This document shows, piece by piece, positions 1 to 10,200 of a stretch of DNA of 12,806 nt (its first letter is position 1; each line of letters begins with the position of its first letter). Source of the stretch: Podila epigama (Eukaryota > Mortierellomycota > Mortierellomycetes > Mortierellales > Mortierellaceae); contig JAAAVE010000195.1 in the NCBI GenBank assembly GCA_015679605.1, forward strand, positions 2,829-15,634, written 5' to 3'. The notes under the pieces were generated by a model. It made no database searches and had not been told where the DNA came from. It saw nothing but the letters and a program-made list of their open reading frames with translations. A program made the translations under genes and the position numbers.

Positions 1-302
1 TTTTTGTAATACATCTTGTTGCTCAACAGTTGTCATCGTCGTTGTTGTTCACAAGATACTCCGAGGATGACTCGCAGGTTCATAATTCATATTGGCTCCT
101 GCATATACAAGGGTGACCCTACAGGTCTAGTCTAGAGAAAGCTTTTGACAATGGGCTCAACGTGTTGATCTGAATGTATCTGTGCCTGGAATTAAGACAA
201 CTTGCCACCAAGCACACGTTCACGTTCATGTCTGACCTACAAATGCTGTTTAAAATCAAATCTGTTCACGCATCAACATCAAAACGTACATTCCATCTAC
301 CA
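1..302. other. Upstream region of the APC6 gene
   Basis: No gene is seen here. The stretch should hold the promoter and 5' leader of the APC6 gene. An ATG at 174 is in frame with the gene and would add 43 residues, but that extension does not resemble the family. I see no clear TATA box. Confidence 0.4.
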
Positions 303-3300
303 ATGCCGGTGACACCGCGGAGTAGGCGCAATGCAGCCACACAGCTGCAACAACAACAACAGTCAATGCCATTTCACACACCAACAGGACATCGACGGTT
401 ACGTTCCAATAACAATAGTCGCAACAATCCATCCATGACAACTACATCACCAACCTCTACTTCTCCCAATACAAGCATCATCACTCCAACACGACCTTCC
501 ACAACACAGGAACAACGGACCACGCCAGGCAGTGGAGGTGGCAACTCAAGGCAACTCCGTGGCCCACCTCCTATCATGTCCACTCCTCACCCCGCCCTCA
601 AACGCGGTGGCAGCAGTGGTGTACCCGGCAGCTTCAACAACCCATCCAACCTAGGCTCCCTCTCCCTCTCAGAACTATCACCAGGATCACGTACCCCGGC
701 CACAAAGAGACAGCACTCCGATCAAACGCTGCGGCCCATGACCTCACCGTTCAATCATTCGCCCGGCGGTACAGGTACCAGGCAGGACACTCAATACTAC
801 CTACCTTCACCTTTCAAAGGATCTGAAAATCGTCAGGGCGGGGGTCTTGGATCCAGGGACCCTGGCCATGGTGGTTTGACCAGTATGGACATGAGTGGCG
901 TTTTTGAGAATCCAATGGATATCTTTGGACAGCAAGCCAACATCAATCGGGAACAAGTCGCCATCGATTGTCTACGCGCTTGGCGAACGGATGCGACCCA
1001 TCAACATTTGTATGGAACAGCTGCTTACTGGGGTGACAAGATTCTCAGCCTCACAGGTAAATTATGAAAGAAAAAAAAATTCTGTCTACAATTTTTTGTG
1101 TGAAATGTTTGCTTACCGTTTTTATTCCACCTTTTCTTGTGTGCGCGTGTTTTTTATTTGAACATAGATGATTCAAATGACGTGTTCTGGCTTTCACAGA
1201 TCTATTTCTTGACAGGACAGTATGGACGCGCAGTGAATCTACTTCAGCAGCAGAATTTGATGGAGTCTTCTGTGGCATGTCGGTTCCTCGCGATACAATG
1301 CATGGTAACAATGTTTGGACAAAACAAAAACACAGGTCACATGTCACTATCTTCTTTCTTTGTACATGTACTAAACACGTCCTATCCCGCTCGTTTTATT
1401 GAATCTCTCATACCTATAGATTCGTATGGGCAAATGGTCAGAGGCTATGGAACTCCTAGGAGAAGAAAACCATTTTGCGTCCAAGGACACGGATTATGGA
1501 CACAGTGTTACCAATGCAGAGGATGGTATTAGAGTATGGAATAACAGACTTTACATTTGCAAAGAAGGAATGATTGCTACGGATCACAAAAGATCTAAGA
1601 ACAAGAGAGATGACGACGACAGCATACTGCGGAGTAAAATTTGAAATACAGAAAAGACTTCAGATTCTAACTGATTTGGCGGAAACGTTCAAAAAAAAAA
1701 CATGGTATGGCATATAAATATATATAGCTCGAGGCGTCCATGTGTTACCTGCGCGGAATGGTCTACAAGAACCTCAACAACATTGAGCGGGCCAAGGAAT
1801 GTTTTCAAGAAGCATTACAAATCGATGTCAAATGCTTCGATGCTCTCGATTGCCTCATCTCGAACAATATGCTGACCGCTAAAGAAGGTATTATAGATTT
1901 TGAATAACCTGGGTCAATGGAGTCACAGATAGAGATACGGACTGGAAAGGGAGGGCAATCAAGTTGAATCTTTACTTACACTTCTACTTTTTTCTTTTTT
2001 TTAGAGCGGGACCTGATAGATAGTATTCAATTCGACCGACAGCTGCATGAGCAGGATGTTTCGTTTATCAAAATGCTTTACGAGTCAAAGCTGAAGAAGG
2101 TAACAATACAAAAAAGATTGTCAATTAGAAGTGTAGCAAGTTTGCTGACCAGAGCATGTTTGTGTTTTTGCGCTTTATATTCAATAGTTTGATAACCAGG
2201 AAGAGCAAAACGAGATTAATACCACTCTGACAGCAAAATTTCAACGGGAGAATGCAGACCTGTTGTTTAGTCAGGCAGAAGTTTACTTTGTCCAATATCG
2301 ATTCAACCAAGCACTCGAATGTACTAAGCGGTATGTCAAACAGAGGAAAATGAGGAGGCGCTTGAAAATTGTGAAGAACGAAAAAAAATAGAGATCATAT
2401 CGATTGACACAATTTCACACACACACATGAATATACATAGGATATTGAAAGCAGACAAGTTCAATCTGGCGTGCTTACCAATGCATCTTGTCAGTCTTTA
2501 CGAGCTGGATCTCAAGAATGACTTGTTTTCAATTGCGCACGAATTGGTTGATCTACACCCAAAGTCTGCAGTGGCGTGGTTCGCTGTAGGCGTTTATTAT
2601 TATCTGACCAACAATATGATGGAAGCAAGACGGTATTTTGGCAAGGCGTCAATGATCGATCCACATTTTGGACCAGCCTGGATTGGCTTTGGGCATTCGT
2701 TTGCTGCAGAGGGGGAGCATGATCAAGCCATCTCTGCATATGCCACTTGTTCAAAACTGTTTCAAGGGTAGGATATCAGATCATACAGGGTTTTCATTCT
2801 ACCTTTCTTTTTGCAAATGACTCTTTTGTTCGGCCATATTTTTTTTTGTTTGTTTGTTTTACACACCTGTACTCTATCGAAACACCTTCCACTTCATATT
2901 CTTTTTGTTGCATCATTTTTTAGATCACATCTGGGATCCATGTATATCGGGATGCAGCATCTCCAACAAAACAATGTTCTCTTGGCTCAAAAGTATTTTA
3001 CAGCATGCCTTGCGATCTGTGAAACGGACCCAGTCTTGTTGAACGAGGTTGGAGTCATGCATTTTAACCTTGGTGAATACGACAAAGCCCTAGAGTATTT
3101 ACAAAAGTCGCTCAAGAAACTTGAGTTTACGCAACGGAAAAACAAGATTTGGGAGACGGCGTGGCTTAACCTTGCGCACACTTATCGGAAACTTGGGTAA
3201 GTATGGGTATTGATTTTTTAAGTTCGAAAAGCAAGAATGAAGGAACCGAGGAGAAGGAGGAGAGGGGGGAAAATACTAAAACCTTTTTCATTCACTCTTT

Positions 3301-3727
3301 GGGATGGTGTGTGTGTGTGTGTGACAATAGAAACTACGAAGAAGCCGAAAATTACTTTCTCAAGGTTGACAGTGTGGCGCTTGGGGTGACCAAGGCAGCA
3401 GCATTGGCAGGGCTCGGATTTATTTACCAGATCATGGGTCAGTTGTCAGATGCCATTGAGGCATATCATAAGGTGTTGGCGATCCGCCCAAGTGACCAGA
3501 TTGCATCAGATATGTTGCAGATGGTATTGGAGGACAAGGTTCGGGACAGTGAGATGTCATGGATGCGACATAGCCTGCCACGCGAGTTTCATGAAGACCA
3601 AAGTGTCCAAGCGCGGATTTTAGGGAAGCTAGGTCAAAGGAGAAAAAGGCTAGCAGAGGATATGGATGAAGGAGGAAGAAGTGGGGGGAAAGTAGAAGCA
3701 GAAGGTAAAAATGGAGAACTCGGATAG
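303..3727 (+). CDS. CDC16: Anaphase-promoting complex subunit 6 (Cdc16/Cut9-like TPR protein), nine exons
   Basis: Scaffold subunit of the nuclear APC/C ubiquitin ligase, which targets securin and cyclins for destruction at mitotic exit. Exons: 303-1056, 1168-1304, 1420-1533, 1728-1887, 2005-2099, 2188-2330, 2441-2767, 2924-3196, 3331-3727. They total 2400 bases, or 799 residues plus TAG. All introns are GT-AG and 88-194 bases long. The frame is kept across every junction and restores family motifs: [14 protein letters not shown] across intron 3, and [29 protein letters not shown] and [11 protein letters not shown] around residues 507-568, all very close to fission yeast Cut9. Residues 1-205 are disordered, rich in Ser, Thr, Pro and Gln, with S/T-P-x-K/R sites at T61 and S169. 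TPR-like helical repeats run from about 215 to 745, then a charged tail. The start at 303 was chosen because the next upstream ATG (174) adds a non-conserved stretch. Length is somewhat above Cut9, mostly from the N-terminal tail. Identity is near certain; exon 3's donor (1534, GTATGG) is the least canonical boundary. Confidence 0.95.
3307..3323 (+). repeat. (GT)n run before the last acceptor of the APC6 gene
   Basis: An uninterrupted GT dinucleotide run sits in intron 8, eight bases before the AG at 3329-3330. It takes the place of a normal pyrimidine tract at this acceptor. Confidence 0.8.
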
Positions 3728-3839
3728 AGAAAAGAAAGAAGAGAGTAGACAAAAGACAACAGAAGAACGAACCGAACCAATGTATTTTGTCTTGTATATT
3801 TGTATAAACTACATTTCTATATTCACTCCACAAGATTCT
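3728..3839. other. Convergent 3' region between APC6 and the first fucosyltransferase-like gene
   Basis: Only 112 bases separate the two stop codons, so the 3' ends of both transcripts must lie here or run into the opposite gene. No canonical AATAAA is visible on either strand. The sequence is AT-rich, with TGTATA- and TATTTG-like elements around 3781-3805. Confidence 0.6.
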
Positions 3840-6376
3840 TCAGAGCCAACAATCATAATCCTCACTCATCTCAATTGTAGCGCGGATGGAGCAAGCTGCT
3901 CCACCATTCGCAAACCCGAACCAGTATTGGAAGCAAGGCTGAGTGGACTTGCGTCGGGTGCAAGTACCATCTCGCTTTACAATATTGGGTTGTACATTTG
4001 CGTATCCATGCGCGAAATAACCAAAAGTCGAATACGGCGATGAGATGATTCTATCTGCATGAGCAAGCAGGTACATCTCTGCGACTGCTGTCTGCACGCC
4101 CTGGACAGAATTTCTTGAGATTGCGTTGCGATGGTGCGTTGGAGGAGTTGTTGGCCCATCGACATGGTCTATTTCCCCTACATTGTCGTGATCGGTCGTA
4201 ACGAATGTATCCTTGAGAACAAACAGTTTTTCGCCGAGCACGGCCTGGAAGTGTGTCCGGGTTGCGTGGCTATCTGTCGCAAGAAAGTAGGCAAACTTTG
4301 GACGATGTCGCGCCATCTCCCTTTCGTACTGCAACCTTTGCTCCTCCAACTCTGTCAAGAGTAAGGTGCTCTTTGGGTCACGTAATGAGGTCCCTGCAAC
4401 AGCATCAGCTTGTGCGAACCGGTTCCTGTCATATAACAAACTCTCCTCGTCCATGACTTTTTTGGCACAGCTCAAAAATGCGTCCTCAATCTCATGTCCG
4501 ACCGCATTGTTCTCAGTCCGGCGCACCTGTAACCCAATCAGTGTTACATCCCTTGGAATCTTGACCAACACACTCTCAATCTTGTCCTGAACAGGTTTTG
4601 AAGGTTTGAGCAACGTCTTGGCCAGTATTTCAAACGCGTTGCTGCCTCCATTCGGAAACATTTGACAGAGTGCTGCACGCCAATGTGGGTTATGCTGGAG
4701 AACGGGTAGGAACCATTGCGTACTCATGATTTGGAACCAAGGCTCAGCCGAATCAATGCCGAGGTCTGCATCACAGAGTAAATGTGACCATGGTGACGCT
4801 GGTGTGATGGGTGTGCGAGCGAGGCAACTGCGACAATAGGGAAGCCACTCTCCGGGCATGTCGAATGGGATACTGCTTTCACTTGGATTCATCATGGTAG
4901 GGTCGGTTTTAGTGACGTTGTAGATGTTTTTGAGGACGTGGACTGGATCCCAGTCGAGACCGTCAGGTTGTTGAAAAAGGTGAAGGAACTCGGCCTGTGA
5001 AAGAGATAGAAGTTTTATCATTAGGAAAACTACATGATGGTTTTTGAAGGCTGTGTGTCCACCACAAAGACCGCATAGATAAAACTGAAGGAAAGAAACA
5101 AAAAAAAGACAATAGGAGGATAGGCCATGCTACTCACATGGCATTGAGGCGTTGCGGTCCAATCGAGGAGGATGGCGCGGTTGGTGAGCATAGCAAAGAC
5201 AACGGTACTCAAGAGTGCTTGCAAACGGTTGCCGAGGCCATCGTCTGAGGGTGTAAAGACGAGGAAACGTTTCTTGGCTAGAGGAATACCACCGTGACTC
5301 TCTGGTAAAACCATCTGACGATGAAAGATGAGGTACTCTTTCCAGAAATCTTTAAATGTTTTAGCCTCTGATGCTTCGCCATCGCTCTGTGCACCGGAAA
5401 AGCTGCCCCATAGTGTTTGAACATTCTTCCGCGTCATTGATATGAAGGGTGATGATAATGATGACGACGAAGGAAAGGGTGCATGACAGAGTGGCGCTGG
5501 ACTCAAGATGTTAAAATCTGGGTCTGCGCGAGCAGGGTCAAAGTAACGCGACTCATTCGTGAATGTTACAGTCAAGATAAAACTCAGAGAGAGCACAGCT
5601 GCGAGATAACAATGCCAGGAGACGAACGGCAGTCGGAAACGAAGCAATGAATGGTAGAAAACCAGAGTAGAGAATCGATGAACTGCAGTCTCAAAGTGTC
5701 GCAGACAAGGACTGAAAGACACGGCTCGGTAAAAAGCCCATGATAAGTGTACATCCCACGCGTTCTTGACAAAGGCGAAAACCCTGGGCGCAAAAGATGA
5801 ACTGAGTAAGAGTAGGTAGGAAGTAAGACACCAGTTGAGCCATTGGTCCAGCAAGCGATTGAAGATAAAGATGACGAGGAGATGGAGCGGGAGCGCCAGG
5901 AGCAAGCCAAGGATAGGAGGGAGCGACACGAGAACAATAAAAGAGGTGAAGACAAGAATAAAAATGACGACGAGAAAGTTGTTGGCCAGGTATATATATC
6001 CAGGGAGATAGTGAACGAGGTCGTTCAGCGTGTCGAGGGAGAGTGTCGTGGTGGACAAGCCAAATGAGAGTGAGAAGAGAATGATGGTGAATGCGATGAG
6101 GTATAGGAAGCAACGGAAGCGAAAAAGTCGTCTAAATGAATGTGGGTACGAATATACAGTGTGATGTGTTTTTGGGATGGGGTTCAGTACGAAGTAGTCG
6201 AGTTCGAGGTTACTTTGGTAGTAGTGGTCATTATACAGCGGGGAAGGGGGTGAAGAAGAAGAGGAGGAGGGAGAAGAGTAGGAGAGCGAAGGGGAGCGTG
6301 AAGATGATATAGATGAAGGGTGGATATCAAGAAAGACTGAATCCAAAGGGTGAACAACCTTGCCGTTCATTGACAT
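3840..6376 (-). CDS. Polytopic fucosyltransferase-like protein, copy 1 (GT37-like), two exons
   Basis: Probable membrane-bound fucosyltransferase of the alpha-1,2/alpha-1,6/O-FucT superfamily, acting on glycans in the ER or Golgi lumen. Exon 1 is 6376-5138 and exon 2 is 4994-3840, joined by a 143-base intron (donor GTGAGT at 5137, acceptor CACAG ending 4995), giving 797 residues. Residues 1-80 form a Ser/Pro-rich tail. Five hydrophobic segments lie near 86-108, 132-151, 153-173, 180-197 and 252-272. The catalytic part carries SDDGLGNR (377-384) followed by LTNRAILLDW, a CRSC pair (467-470), GLQVRRTE (567-574), FLATDS (650-655), SSPYSTFGYFAHG (731-743), and a Cys-rich end. The GLGNR...LLDW and STFGY motifs recall plant xyloglucan fucosyltransferases (GT37); VRRTE also recalls GT23 enzymes. 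An odd number of segments would put a cytosolic N-terminus and a lumenal catalytic domain on the usual sides. The start has A at -3. Acceptor and linkage are unknown. Tandem paralogue of the gene at 7299-10694. Confidence 0.85.
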
Positions 6377-7001
6377 TTTCTTTTAGTTTTTTTCGTTTTG
6401 AGTGTTCAAGTCGTTTGGTCGCGACCTTGTCCCTGTCCCTCATTTTAAAAGAAAGACGGATGGCATCCGAAAACATCAAGATTCAATAATGAATGCATGG
6501 TATCTCGAAATGGGTTTGCGTGTTTGTGTTGACAAGATAGAATGAATGCCAAGGCTACATGTACCTACATTGCTTTACATTACCCACCTCTCTTGTTCAA
6601 ACCACGAACAACAGCCTTTTTTTTATTTTTTATTATCGCTGTTGGCTTGATGTCGTTCTTCTGAATCGCTATTGTTTTACAACTTGAGGCCTGTCATTAG
6701 TCGTTGTCGTAATGGTTATTGTTATAACTATTTACGAAGACTATGGCTGTCGCCAGTACAACCTATTCACATCACATGAAAAAGGAGAACGGATGGACAA
6801 AAAAGACGGCGTCGATCTTGCTCACCTCGGTCGTGTCTGATTGGAGGATAAATGAGTTGGTGGCAAAGGGTGGTCTATTTTTAAACAAAGTGCTGCACTA
6901 TTTCAATGTCTGTCTGCTTGTCTGTCTGTTGGCGTGTGTGTTTTTGTTTGCGAGTGCGCGTGGTGTCTCCCTGTGTAACAGCGTGGAAGCAAACTAGGGA
7001 A
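6377..7001. other. Intergenic and promoter region upstream of copy 1
   Basis: This stretch should contain the promoter and 5' leader of the minus-strand gene that starts at 6376. It holds T-rich runs (6617-6637) and TGTCTG repeats (6907-6929). A plus-strand reading frame at 6743-6997 has no family signature and is not annotated. No RNA gene or mobile element is seen. Confidence 0.4.
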
Positions 7002-7204
7002 ATGGCAGAGGAAAGTGGGTTTAAGACAGACCTTTTGGACACAGTTGCGTTGTCAAAAAAAGCCCAACAAGTGAGTTACCCTGCATGATGGCAATCAACT
7101 TCAATGGACAACAGCCTAAAACCCATTTTTATGCACTGTACTAGGGTTGGAGGCTGTTCTTGACTTTGCTTCATTGTGCTCTACAAATAATATTATATAC
7201 ATAA
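7002..7204 (+). CDS. Candidate two-exon micro-gene for a 42-residue membrane peptide
   Basis: Not recognised. An ATG with G at -3 and G at +4 opens a 23-codon exon (7002-7070) that begins MAEESGFKTDLLDTVALSKK, reads like ordinary charged protein, and stops exactly at a consensus donor, GTGAGT. A 74-base intron would end at CTAG (7141-7144). The second exon (7145-7201, stop TAA 7202-7204) then gives a hydrophobic helix beginning GWRLFLTLLHCALQIIL. An AATAAA lies three bases past the stop. The result would be an acidic N-terminus plus one C-terminal membrane segment, a layout seen in tail-anchored mitochondrial or ER micro-proteins. An alternative acceptor with a strong pyrimidine tract lies at 7251-7252; it would instead run the frame into the opposite strand of the copy 2 gene. 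Length is minimal, so this could be chance. Confidence 0.35.
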
Positions 7205-7207
7205 AAT

Positions 7208-7213
7208 AATAAA
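7208..7213 (+). promoter_or_regulatory. AATAAA polyadenylation signal candidate
   Basis: A canonical AATAAA lies on the plus strand directly after the stop codon of the micro-gene candidate and about 85 bases before the stop of the convergent copy 2 gene. It suits the micro-gene's transcript, though such a hexamer is common in AT-rich sequence. Confidence 0.35.
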
Positions 7214-7298
7214 CAAACAACTGCCTACATCTTTTTTCTATTATCTTTTTAGAATGGCTCCATGAGACCATCTAGACATGGGCAACACTGCGCTTATT

Positions 7299-10200
7299 TC
7301 AGAGCCAGCAATCATAATCCTCACTCATTTCGACTGTAGCGCGGATGGAACACGCTGCTCCACCATTAGCGAATCCAAACCAGTACTGGAAGCAAGGCTG
7401 AGTGGACTTGCGTCGGGTGCAAGTACCGTCTCGCTTTACAATGTTGGGCTGTACGTTTGCATAGCCATGTGCGAAATAACCAAAAGTCGAATACGGCGAT
7501 GAGATAATCTTGTCTGCATGAGCGAGTAGGTACATCTCTGCAACTGCCGTCTGCACACCCTGAACTGAATTTCGAGCCACTGCCTCACGCTGGGTTGGTA
7601 CTCCTTTGGCGAGTGTAGACGTTCCTGAAGGATGCTGGCCCTGCTGAATCACATTTGCTGGCCCCTGGCTGTCGTTGGATGAGGATAATGTACCATCGCT
7701 GCTATCCCATTCTTGATAACCCGAGTCTGATCCAGATGATGATGACGATGAAACCAACGAGGATCCTGAAGAATGCGTTGTCGATTGGAACGTGGTGTCC
7801 AGAACATACAGCTGATCACCCAAGACTTCTTGAAAGTGCGCCCGAGTTGGTCTGTAATCTGTTGCGAGGTAATAGGCTACCTTGGGAGAAATTGCCCTAG
7901 CAATCGTCGCTTCTGACCGAGCCGAGGGACGTCGGCCAAGATACTCAACAGCTGCGACTGTCTCTTCCTGTGTCGTCGTCACCTGCCCCAGCGCATGTCC
8001 CTTTTGTATAATTTCATATGAATTGTCCGCGTTCTCATTCGAGTTGTTGTCGTTGTCGTTGCCATTGTTGCCATAGAATCCACTGAAGTCACTTCTAGAT
8101 GACAATGTAGCTGACCGCATTCCGTCTTCACCAGGTCTACCATAGATGCTGGTTTCGAACTTGGCCATCTCTTCTTCTACGGCAGTAGCTGCACAGCTCA
8201 GAAATGCATCCTCAATCTCATGTCCGACTGCATTGTTCTCTGTCCGGCGCACCTGCAACCCAATGAGTGTTGCATCCTTTGGGATCCTGCTCAATACACT
8301 GTCAATCTTGTCTTGAACAGGCTTTGCAGGTTTGAGCAAAGTCTTGGCCAGCACTTCGAACGCGTTGCTGCCTCCATTCGGAAACATTTGACAGAGCTCT
8401 GCGCGCCAGTACGGGTTGTGTTGAAGGACAGGTAGGAACCATTGGGTGCTCAAGATCTGGATGAGGGGCTTGGTGCTATTGAGACCGAGGTCCTGACGAC
8501 AAAGCAAGTCGGACCATGGTGAGGTTGTGTCGATAGGGCTGCGGAGGGCACAATTGCGGCAATAAGGGTACCAAATCTCGGGCTTGCTTTTGTATTCTTG
8601 ACTATCCTTGTATTTCATGGGTAGCGTCGTATTGAAGTCCCAGGCGAGGCCTTTGGGGTGCTCAAACAGGTCTGTGAAATTGGCCTAGAGTAGTTGATAA
8701 TTTTTTTTTTTTGTTGTTGTTGAGATACATTCATTAAAAGTCAGATGGAGAAACGAGAAACGTGTGTGGAAACCCCGTGAGGGATTTTGTGTGGAAAAAA
8801 TGGTTAAACCAATAGCCCGCGCACGCACGCTGATGCGCAGAGGCAACTTTGTTGTGTCACTGTGCATGAGATCCAGGCAGGGTTGGCCCTGACAGGGCGA
8901 GACATGGAAAAGAAAGGGGCTGTTGTTGTTGTTGTTGTTGTTATTGTTGTTATTGTTGAAACAAAAGGGACAATAACCAGTGACCCATTGTCCAAATAGA
9001 CAACAACGTGCGTTGTTCTGACGCATTGAGAGATGTACAAAAGGTGGTCCCCATTTTTTAAAAAAAGAAAAAGAAAAACTTACGTTGCATTGCGGCGTGG
9101 CTACCCAGTCCAGAATAATCGCTCGGCGACTTAACATTGCCAATACCACCGAACTCAAGAGTGCCTGCAGCCGATTACCCAGGCCATCGTCACTCGGCTG
9201 AAAGACCAAAAAGCGCTTTTTGCTCTGCGCTACCCCACCCTCACTCTCCGGGCGGACCATTGTCGCATGAAACTCGAGGTATTCGTTCCAGTAACCCTCA
9301 AAAGATGCATGGCGAGGGCCATCCTCGAATCCAGCTGCTGACATCTCGCGCGCCGAGCAGAGTGGTTCCGGGTGTTGGATATTAAAAGACTTGGCGGCCT
9401 TGGCAGGATCAAAGATTCGCGACTCGTTATGGAGCATCACTGGGATCACGTAGCTGAGGAAGAGGGCGATCGCCAGGATGAGCCGCCACCGGGTTGAAGC
9501 CCTGTTGGTCTTGCTGAACTGGTATACAAGTTGCTCCAGTCTCTGGCCAACCCGAACCATGCTTCTCCAGAGCAAGGTCTTGACTGGCGAGAGGACGGAG
9601 CCATGGTTGCTATTGAATGGAGTGTAACCCGGCATGGAAGCTATTGTACCATTGTTGACTGGGGTATACTTTGCCGAAATGCCCAAGGTGGGTGCTGTAA
9701 AAGAGGGAGAGGAGGAGGTTGTTTTGTGTCGGATTAAGGTAGACTGTTGCTGTGGTTGAGGGAATAAAATGTCCCCCCGGCGGTCAAGGGACAAAAGCCC
9801 TTTGAACCTTGTAACGATAGCCGATCCTACTGGTGCCAGGATGAGGATGGTGTAGCAGCCAATGCACCACCAGACCCAGTCGGACATGAGCTTACGAAAA
9901 ATGGAGAATATCAAGAGATGGAAAGGCAGACCCAGAATGTAGATAGGCAGGACGGGGAGGGTGGCGAGCACTGTAAAGGATACAAGGAGGAGGAACATGA
10001 CGAGGTAAAGGAGATTGTTGGCAAAGTGATGATACCCTGGCAGATATCGGATAGCGTCATTGAAGCTGTCGAGGGTCACAGCACCTGTCGCCAACACCCA
10101 TGCGGGGAGTAGCAATCCCAGAACGAGTGTAGTGGCGAGCAGGCAGTGGCGAGCAGACCTCCGCTTGAAGAAGAAGGCGGCAGGGACATTGGGGCGTTGT

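Noticed and set aside
174-302. In-frame upstream ATG extending APC6 by 43 residues
   Set aside because: The extension shows no family similarity, and the ATG at 303 begins a proline- and serine-rich tail typical of such subunits. It cannot be fully excluded without transcript data.
1534-1644. Read-through of APC6 exon 3 to the stop at 1642-1644
   Set aside because: The read-through sequence is Lys/Asp-rich and unlike the family, whereas splicing at 1534 restores the [14 protein letters not shown] motif.
6743-6997. Plus-strand frame of 84 codons with a hydrophobic end
   Set aside because: The hydrophobic part comes from TGTCTG and GTTTG repeats. There is no family motif, no consistent splice continuation and poor codon-like texture.
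3840-8684. Whether the duplicated C-terminal halves mark a mobile element
   Set aside because: No terminal repeats, target-site duplications or transposase were seen; similarity follows coding exons only, as in an old tandem gene duplication.
8804-9040. Minus-strand frame inside the copy 2 intron
   Set aside because: It is partly a translation of the GTT microsatellite, and the paralogue shows that the exons on each side join directly.
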